Shown here piece by piece: positions 7,106-13,000 of a stretch of DNA of 27,903 nt (position 1 is the stretch's first letter; every line of letters starts with the position of its first letter). This stretch comes from a virus. The notes under the pieces were generated by a model, which saw only the letters and a list, made by a program, of their open reading frames with translations, made no database searches and was not told the DNA's origin. The translations under genes were made by a program, and so were the position numbers. The DNA lies in the IMG/VR virus record IMGVR_UViG_3300025873_000034, positions 1-27,903 of that record; one strand, 5' to 3'.

Positions 7106-7382
7106 GCCGTGGAACATCGTGTTCCCTATCACATTGATTGATACTGTAAGGGAACGTGCGGAGAAGGACGGACTAACCCCAGCCTCATTGGTTCGTAAGG
7201 CTATTCATGCCTATGTGTCACAAAATTCAGCGAAGGGATACAAGGCTGGCGTTAGAGATGCTCTTTATTTTCTAAGAGAAGAAGCGACACAGCCAAGATT
7301 TCCATCAGGTCAGACACTGGGAGACAGGCTGGCAGACAGAGTATTGAAAAGATTGGATATGGAAAAGGGGGAAGATGACTAG
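7059..7382 (+). CDS. Ribbon-helix-helix DNA-binding protein
   Basis: This 107-residue protein starts at an ATG with GGAGG seven bases upstream. An N-terminal GRPRR patch resembles an AT-hook. It is followed by PWNIVFPITLIDTVRERAEKD and GLTPASLVRKAIHAYVSQN: a beta strand, helix, turn and second helix in the Arc/MetJ/CopG order. The Gly-Leu-Thr-x-Ala-Ser-Leu-Val-Arg-Lys-Ala-Ile step is typical of the second helix. The C-terminal half (about 60-107) is charged, helical and unassigned, possibly for oligomerisation. Such proteins are small operator-binding repressors or activators. It lies directly before the integrase, so it could control int or the early operon. Its stop codon sits in the loop of a strong hairpin. 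Confidence 0.78.
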   Translation: MAGKIGRPRRIEEPSKPWNIVFPITLIDTVRERAEKDGLTPASLVRKAIHAYVSQNSAKGYKAGVRDALYFLREEATQPRFPSGQTLGDRLADRVLKRLDMEKGEDD

Positions 7383-7392
7383 TCTTCCCCCT
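7366..7392 (+). promoter_or_regulatory. Strong hairpin between regulator and integrase genes
   Basis: AGGGGGAAGA (7366-7375) pairs perfectly with TCTTCCCCCT (7383-7392) around a seven-base loop that contains the TAG stop of the ribbon-helix-helix gene. The integrase ribosome site GAGG follows a few bases later (7400-7403). No T-run follows on the plus strand. It may be an RNA structure affecting int expression, a processing site, or an operator with dyad symmetry. Confidence 0.5.
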
Positions 7393-7409
7393 GAATCGTG
7401 AGGTAACTA

Positions 7410-8264
7410 ATGGCCGTAACCATTAATGCTAAGATAACAACTGTTGCCGATGTGGTAAATAAATATCTTGATGAACACATAAATTTTTTGGCAATAGATT
7501 ACAAGCGTCCGGTATCAGCATGGAAACAGATGGAGCCACATCTCGGATCTGTCCCCATAAATAAATTAACTGGTGCTATCGTTAGCTCTTACATAAGAAA
7601 AAGAAATGTTAGTCCCGGTACAATCAACCGGGAGATAGGAGTTCTAAACTCTGCCCTGCGGTGGGCCAATGCTCAAGGATATATTGACCGCCTAATATTT
7701 ATTCCACGCCTACCATCTCCCCCGCCTAGACAACGATGGTTGACAGAAGAGGAATGCACAAGGCTTCTCAGGGCAGCGAAAAAGTACCCTCATGTGTACG
7801 CATTTATTGCCATTGCTCTGTTAACAGGACAGAGGAAAGAAGCAATCTTGTCGTTGCTGTGGGAACAGGTCAGATGGAGTGAAGGATATATAGACTTCAA
7901 TCAGGATGATCCACTTTCCGGCAGAAGAAAGGGAAGGGCTGTTATCCCCATAAGCACGGAGATGGAGCAGCTATTGCACAGCCTTCAGTCCAATAGCCTA
8001 TATGTTGTTAACAACAATGGGAGAAGGGTTCGGGATTTCCGAAAGACATGGGGAAAGATTATAAAGGAAGCGGGTCTCGAAGGAGTTACCCCGCATACTA
8101 TTCGACACACAGTGGCTACGCAGCTAGTGCGAAAGGGAGTCCCAATAATAGAGGTAGCAAAACTTCTGGGACATCGAGACAGCAGGATAACAGAAAAAGT
8201 ATATGCGAAGTTCAGCCCCGACTACTTACAGAACGCTACTGAAAAGTTGTCGATTGCTGCGTGA
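7410..8264 (+). CDS. int: Tyrosine recombinase (phage integrase)
   Basis: This 284-residue site-specific recombinase is the likely enzyme for insertion into and excision from the host chromosome. An N-terminal SAM-like core-binding domain covers about 10-95. The catalytic domain follows with LLTGQRKEAILSLLW (R142), the beta-hairpin Lys near GRRKGRAVIP (about 174), HTIRHTVAT (H229, R232), LLGHRDSRITEKVYAKF (H255 and nucleophile Y265). All catalytic positions are present, so it should be active. There is no arm-binding AP2-like domain, which fits its modest length. GAGG lies six bases before the ATG. It is the last plus-strand gene and converges on the small zinc-protein gene, overlapping it by 29 bases. 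No excisionase or att core is recognisable nearby. Confidence 0.95.
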   Translation: MAVTINAKITTVADVVNKYLDEHINFLAIDYKRPVSAWKQMEPHLGSVPINKLTGAIVSSYIRKRNVSPGTINREIGVLNSALRWANAQGYIDRLIFIPRLPSPPPRQRWLTEEECTRLLRAAKKYPHVYAFIAIALLTGQRKEAILSLLWEQVRWSEGYIDFNQDDPLSGRRKGRAVIPISTEMEQLLHSLQSNSLYVVNNNGRRVRDFRKTWGKIIKEAGLEGVTPHTIRHTVATQLVRKGVPIIEVAKLLGHRDSRITEKVYAKFSPDYLQNATEKLSIAA

Positions 8265-8442
8265 GTCCGTCGCAGCAGTCATGGAGAGGTCGGCGACATG
8301 CCGTACAGGTATAGTGGCCGTGGACAAATACATAAGTCACCCTTGTTGAAGCGCCACACCACGGGCAGTCGTGCCACCCGGTTGGGTCAAATGAAGAATC
8401 TCTTCTCCCATCTTTTGTGTCTGAGCCACGGGATAAAGACAT
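8236..8442 (-). CDS. Small cysteine-rich zinc-ribbon protein
   Basis: This protein has 68 residues from the ATG at 8442 (a TTG at 8469 would add nine). It carries CPWCGAST, then VHGHYTCTACRRPLHDCCDG. The pairs C26/C29 and C46/C49 make a zinc ribbon, with an HGHY turn before the second knuckle and a terminal CC (56-57). I have seen the CPxCG...HGHYxCxxC...PCC pattern in short uncharacterised proteins of alphaproteobacteria and their phages, which supports a real gene despite its awkward position. It overlaps the end of the hydroxylase gene by 56 bases and the integrase by 29. It is the last gene of the late operon. Function unknown: it may be a metal-binding accessory or a nucleic-acid-binding protein. 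Confidence 0.6.
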   Translation of the reverse strand: MSLSRGSDTKDGRRDSSFDPTGWHDCPWCGASTRVTYVFVHGHYTCTACRRPLHDCCDGLTQQSTTFQ

Positions 8443-9076
8443 ACGGAAACACTCTTGAGATCCATACAATGGAATAGTTCAGCCAGTTCAATGGCCTCGG
8501 TAGTGGCTTGAGGACATCCATGAACAGGACGGCCCTTAGCTCATCAGTATTATTTACTGCTAAATGTTCATAGGTATCGTCAAATAAAAGGCAGTGGCCT
8601 TCTCTCCAATAGGCCCGCTCCCCTCTAACCTGTAGATAGCAGCGGTGTGGGTGAGGAATATCCAAGGCAAGATGTAACCTTAGAACTCCAGAGTAAGGCC
8701 CTGAATGGGGGTTAAGCTTTTTCCTTGGACCCAATACAGAAATGTAGGCAGAGATCACATAAGGATGCCGCTTCAGAATAGCGGTGGTGACAGGCATGAG
8801 CTTACAGTTTTTCCTGAACCAGATGCGAGCGCCCTTGAGGAAGAACAATCTCCACTTGTCATCGTTACTTATGTAAGTCTGGTGAGGGCTGATGGTTTGA
8901 AACGGAGCGAAGTCATCATACCTCTGGATGATACGGTCATACTCTTTCCGTATATCTTTGAAGCTCCCCTCCAGATCACGGGTGATCGGCACCGTGTCAC
9001 TATCATAGAATCTCTTCACCCCCAGAGTATTCTTCTTTCGGAACCACGGCTGTATTAATTTTTCTAAGACTAGCAA
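8387..9076 (-). CDS. Aspartyl/asparaginyl beta-hydroxylase-like (LpxO/AspH) dioxygenase
   Basis: This 229-residue protein starts at a TTG. Members of this 2-oxoglutarate, Fe(II)-dependent family hydroxylate peptide Asp/Asn (AspH) or the secondary acyl chain of lipid A (LpxO). The core residues are all here: NPHSGPYSGVLRLHLAL with H124 as iron ligand and R133 nine residues on, and DDTYEHLAVNNTDELRAVLF with H171 as second ligand and R181 for 2-oxoglutarate. The spacings H-9-R, H-47-H and H-10-R closely match the AspH arrangement. A hydrophobic aromatic segment near 198-218 (YSIVWISRVFPYVFIPWL) could anchor it to a membrane, which favours an LpxO-like lipid target. It follows the lysis genes by two bases, the usual place for a moron. 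Substrate unknown. Confidence 0.85.
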   Translation of the reverse strand: MLVLEKLIQPWFRKKNTLGVKRFYDSDTVPITRDLEGSFKDIRKEYDRIIQRYDDFAPFQTISPHQTYISNDDKWRLFFLKGARIWFRKNCKLMPVTTAILKRHPYVISAYISVLGPRKKLNPHSGPYSGVLRLHLALDIPHPHRCYLQVRGERAYWREGHCLLFDDTYEHLAVNNTDELRAVLFMDVLKPLPRPLNWLNYSIVWISRVFPYVFIPWLRHKRWEKRFFI

Positions 9077-9078
9077 AG

Positions 9079-9312
9079 CTATTCGCAGAGGGCTTCCCAG
9101 ACTGAGTTATAATTATCAGCCCAGCTTAAAGTTTCTTCATTCCAAAAGAGACAGCGTTGACAATCATGTTGTGGATAAAGGAAAGGACCGGGGAGGCTAA
9201 CGCAAGGAATATAATTAACTGTCGGAGGAGGGGCGTCTATACTTGTGACGCAACCGTTTACTGTCAACATTATCAGCAGCACGCTTGGCGCGATCAATAG
9301 CTTTGTAAGCAT
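9079..9312 (-). CDS. Small outer-membrane lipoprotein, candidate o-spanin (Rz1-like)
   Basis: This protein has 77 residues from the ATG at 9312, chosen because AGGA lies seven bases upstream inside the preceding gene. MLTKLLIAPSVLLIMLTVN leads to a lipobox-type VNGC with C21, followed by a short Pro-rich stretch (DAPPPTVNYIP). A cleaved lipoprotein of about 57 residues anchored at the outer membrane matches the o-spanin plan, where the protein completes lysis by fusing outer and inner membranes with an i-spanin. Its start lies about 100 bases inside the 73-aa gene, the nested layout typical of Rz/Rz1. It follows endolysin and holin genes. The extra cysteines (CVS, CQRC) in the mature part are unusual and could form disulfides. 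Identity is inferred from layout and signal. Confidence 0.65.
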   Translation of the reverse strand: MLTKLLIAPSVLLIMLTVNGCVTSIDAPPPTVNYIPCVSLPGPFLYPQHDCQRCLFWNEETLSWADNYNSVWEALCE

Positions 9313-9436
9313 CAACTAGTCCTTTGTTAACTGCTTTAGCTTCCCCGGCTTTCATCAACTGACGGTTCTTTGCCCATTCTGATAGAACACCAGCTAGTCT
9401 TAACAGACTTTTTACAATGCCAAATATATTAAACAT
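9215..9436 (-). CDS. Small helical lysis-cassette protein, candidate i-spanin
   Basis: This 73-residue protein begins MFNIFGIVKSLLRLAGVLSE, an N-terminal hydrophobic to amphipathic helix. It continues as a charged helix rich in Ala, Lys and Arg (NRQLMKAGEAKAVNKGLVDAYKAIDRAKRAADN) and ends in a basic tail. Phage genes of this type often follow holins in alphaproteobacterial phages. The nested lipoprotein gene beginning inside its 3' half suggests the inner-membrane spanin partner. Against that, the N-terminal helix carries Lys9 and Arg13 and is weak as a transmembrane segment, and the protein is short for an i-spanin. It starts 14 bases after the holin stop. No strong ribosome site is seen. 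It could instead be an unrelated accessory of the lysis block. Confidence 0.55.
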   Translation of the reverse strand: MFNIFGIVKSLLRLAGVLSEWAKNRQLMKAGEAKAVNKGLVDAYKAIDRAKRAADNVDSKRLRHKYRRPSSDS

Positions 9437-9450
9437 TGATCATTCAATCT

Positions 9451-9645
9451 TCACCCATCGTCTGCATTACGATTCTTTAATACATTGCCAGCAACTGTAT
9501 TCAGGATTTTCAAAATCCATCCTACAATTTTGTCATCAGAAGTTGACTTCGTGAGTGCGGTTACGGCTGTCGCTGCAACCATCACACTGGTCACGGCATG
9601 AAGCCATGCCGGAAGACCGTCGAAGAAATTTAATACTATATCCAT
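9451..9645 (-). CDS. Holin-like small membrane protein
   Basis: This 64-residue protein has a hydrophobic segment at about 12-32 (PAWLHAVTSVMVAATAVTAL), a short polar turn (TKSTSDDKIVG), and a second weaker apolar helix WILKILNTVAGNVL before a charged tail. The size, the Asp-rich turn and the conserved-looking TALTxxxxDDxIVG step fit small phage holins that form inner-membrane lesions to release endolysin. Its ATG overlaps the endolysin stop in TAATG, so it is translationally coupled to the lysozyme just upstream, which is standard lysis-gene pairing. The topology (one or two segments) cannot be settled from sequence. Its stop is 14 bases before the candidate spanin gene. Confidence 0.72.
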   Translation of the reverse strand: MDIVLNFFDGLPAWLHAVTSVMVAATAVTALTKSTSDDKIVGWILKILNTVAGNVLKNRNADDG

Positions 9646-10091
9646 TAGTTATCACCAACGTAGTTATTGCCAAGTCTCATCATATCAGCAATTCGTCCTG
9701 CCCTCTGGCCGACTTGCGTAGCCCACCTAGAGTCCAATAACTCATCGCTTACTTGAGACCATGTAACCCTACCTTCGATTGATTCTTCTATCAACCCAAT
9801 GGTTTTCTTGAATGTTTTCAATCGGTTAAGGCCAAGATTAAAGTGTAGATCAACGACAGCCATCTGTCTTGTATCGTCCAGTAGATGGAACCAATTGAAC
9901 GCACGCTGTAATTCCTTGATAGATATTTCTATATCATTGGATAAAAGAAAGCGTGCTTCCTCTTCAGTGATCCCTCTGTCTTCTAAGTTTCTTCCTATTC
10001 CTATTGACCATTTCTTCTGCGGGCATTTGTATAATTTTAATTCCATACCTTCGTGACGTATCAATTGATCAGTCAACTTTTGTATGTCCAT
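9645..10091 (-). CDS. Phage lysozyme endolysin (GH24, T4-lysozyme-like)
   Basis: This 148-residue muramidase degrades peptidoglycan at the end of infection. The catalytic block RHEGMELKLYKC and KKWSIGIGRNL aligns with T4 lysozyme: E14 matches Glu11, C23 matches Asp20 and S29 matches Thr26, with the usual spacing of eight and five residues. Cys at the Asp position is common in this family and compatible with activity, while Ser for Thr is less common. Downstream segments AVVDLHFNLGLNRLKTFK and DSRWATQVGQRAGRIADMM match the helical lobe, including the W-x-x-Q-x-x-x-R-A motif. There is no signal peptide or SAR segment, so it needs a holin for export. A strong AGGAGGGA site lies before the ATG, which overlaps the stop of the giant gene by one base. 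Confidence 0.93.
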   Translation of the reverse strand: MDIQKLTDQLIRHEGMELKLYKCPQKKWSIGIGRNLEDRGITEEEARFLLSNDIEISIKELQRAFNWFHLLDDTRQMAVVDLHFNLGLNRLKTFKKTIGLIEESIEGRVTWSQVSDELLDSRWATQVGQRAGRIADMMRLGNNYVGDN

Positions 10092-13000
10092 TATTCCCTC
10101 CTGAGAATTTCGGCCCTTCTGTCTGTGATGTTAGAAACAATTTCATTTGAAAGCCTGTCGATGTCCATCAACATTTCTTTCTTACGCTCGCCACTCATGC
10201 CACGGTCAGACTGTACTTGGCGTCGGAACTTACGCAGTCCATCCAGTTGATCCTTGGTATCGGCAATAGCATCTTTATAGATAGCAATATTCTTTCTTGA
10301 TCTAAGATAGTCAGTAGCTCTTCTTGGATCTGTCTCCGACAAAGTTTTAAGAGAGTTGTTGAATATATCCAGTTCATTATAAAGTTCATTGAAAGCCTGT
10401 ACTGGGCCACGCCCTTGCTGTTCCTGAAGGAACCGTGCCATCGGTGGCTGTTGATCCAGCCTCCTGTCTGCCCTGTCTGGAATACCAGCCGCATTTCTCA
10501 TCACAGAATCAGCAGCCATCAAGGCATAGCTACCAAGTGTTCCTGTGTAACCCCTGATCATATGGTCTATCTGTTCTGCCGACCACCTGATCCTCATCTT
10601 CTCTTCCAGAGCCTCCGACAATTCAAGTGACAGCGGTGATACATACTCTGGATCAGCAAGCCATGACTCATTCCGCTCGCCCCAGTAAGTAACAATAGGT
10701 CTGCCAGCATACCAATTATGGTTGGTCATACTCTCAAGAATAGGCTGGAACCACTGCGGGAAAGAAACATTAAACGTAGTAGTCAGATGCCGAAGAGCAG
10801 ACTCTCTTGTGTGAGTTAAATCAGTCTCACCATCTATTAGCCGCATAATTCTTTCTGGAATAACCTTGAACAGGACACCAACCTCAAATGGTATCGGTAT
10901 TCTGTAAGCTGGAGTCTCTGGCCCCACATCCATACCGAACCATGTAGGTGGAATAATCCAGTAGTTGTCCTTAATATATTCCGGGGCATTGTGATACCAC
11001 GGGTTCTCGTCTTCATCTCCCGTGGCCATTTTGTAGGCTATGGTTAAAGCTACGATCTGAGCAGCCCTGAAATAGAACCTTCTCTTTCTGGTGGCGGCAT
11101 CCATACGGGGTGTCATCTTCCCTGTAGCGCCACGATACAAAACATCCAGACCTTGGATGCGTGCGTTTAAGAATGGAACCACGGCAGTAAGATACCTGAC
11201 GGCAGCACTAGCCCCCTTCCGACTAAAGTTGATTACCTCAAGGGCCTCTATGATAGCGGCGGTCTCATCACCTGTTTCTTTTAATACACGCTCATACACA
11301 GCAATACGGGTAGCAGTATCGGATGCACCGCTAAGTTTGTTAGCCCACTCCCACATAGATCGTGCCGGATATCTATGAGGAGACTTCATCCTCAGATGTT
11401 TCCTGAATGCTTTGATTGCATTCTTCGGGTCACCCTTAAAATCATAACCGCCCACTGCTCCGCTTGCTTCCAATGCTGCGGCACTGGAAGAGTTGAGGAG
11501 CGCCTGACCATATCCTTTCAAAGTACCTATAACCGGGATCATCTTAACCCCAGAGGTCGTCCATGCACTGATGGTATCACGAAGCATATTCGCTGCCATG
11601 AACGCAGGATCTTTTGTTACCAACTCCCTTAGTAGGGTAGCTGGAGCAGCCTGTAGACCAAGGGCTGGCATGTTCACATCATCAGTGATCATAAGTGAGT
11701 CCAGCATTAAACTGTCCTGCACCTCATACCACCAAGTTTCTCCGTTCACCCTGACCCCAACCAGAGACGGGTGGACTTCTCCTCCCGGTGGTTGATCACT
11801 TTTGGTAGGCTCAGATGCCAGACCAAGCTCTCTTAAATCCCTGATACCACGACTGACCAGCATATTTTGGAGAGATGATGTAACAGCAGCATCTAGATTG
11901 CGGAGCATGTTGTTAAGAGGATCAGCTATACGCTGATTGTCAGCAGCAACTCTTATCTGTACATCCGGTCCATTCCGATCACGAAGCTGCTGAACCCTTT
12001 TAAATAATTCATCGCTCTTGGAACTAAACCTCTGATGATCAGACACATTGTTGACCATAATCCAGTATACAGGCTTGCCGCCCTTCAATTCTCTTGGAGT
12101 CTTGGTGCTATAGAAACTAGAAAGCATCCTGTTGTTGGAATCTTTCATGCTCCTATACATGACATCTCTTGTCGCCACACCCTCTGGGCTTATGACTTCA
12201 TAAGTAACCCCAGCGTCATCGAATAGTTCACGATAGAAGGGGAGGTAATCTGCGTTAGCCTTCCATAATTCAGCAGCTTCAGCACTGATGACACTACTGT
12301 CACGCATGATGTTAACCACTGCGTTATTCCACAACTGATACTTGCGGTATGCCCTGTCAATTGCAGGACTTACTTCTCCAGCACGCAGACCTATCTCTAT
12401 ATCCTCATCTGTGAATGTCTTCTCGCGGCCCTCCGCTATAAATCTTTGCGCTCTTCTGGCTGCGGCATACAGGAAAAACTCTCCCCATAATTGTTCCTTG
12501 TCTATCTCGGCAAGGATATCAACAAGGCCAGCAAGCTCAGATGGATCTTGTATGCGTACCTCTTCTTTTGTTACTGGGTCTATGTACGCTGTATCTTCCA
12601 CCATCCTGTCATAGGCAGCTTTATATTGCTCTGCTATTCGTGGATCACTGTGATTTATAAGACCTTCATGCAGAGCATAGATCCTGCCACGGTCTCTGAT
12701 GAGAAATCCCTTTGTTATCCCGGCAGCAGTTATGCCAGATTTCCTACTCAGGAGAGCAGCAGCAGATGATGTGGCAGAATCAAGAGCTATGTCAGCGTCA
12801 ACCCCCGACTCCTTACGGAGCTTTATCCTCTGCCTTTCTCTGGCAATAAAGCCTGCAAACCTATCAACTATTCGCTGTCTAAACTTTGTTCCGAATGTAT
12901 GGTCAGCAGGATCAGTGGCTCGGAACATGGAAAAGATTTTCTCAAAGAAAGTCTGGTCGCCACCTGTATTCATAACCCTCTCTGCGGCTTCCCGCATATC

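Noticed and set aside
8265-8310. Terminator between integrase and the convergent operon
   Set aside because: Only a 5-bp GTCGC/GCGAC pairing with a long loop and no T-run; not convincing.
8265-8400. attP site next to the integrase
   Set aside because: No tRNA 3'-end-like core or repeated arm sites could be recognised, and the stretch is coding for the zinc protein.
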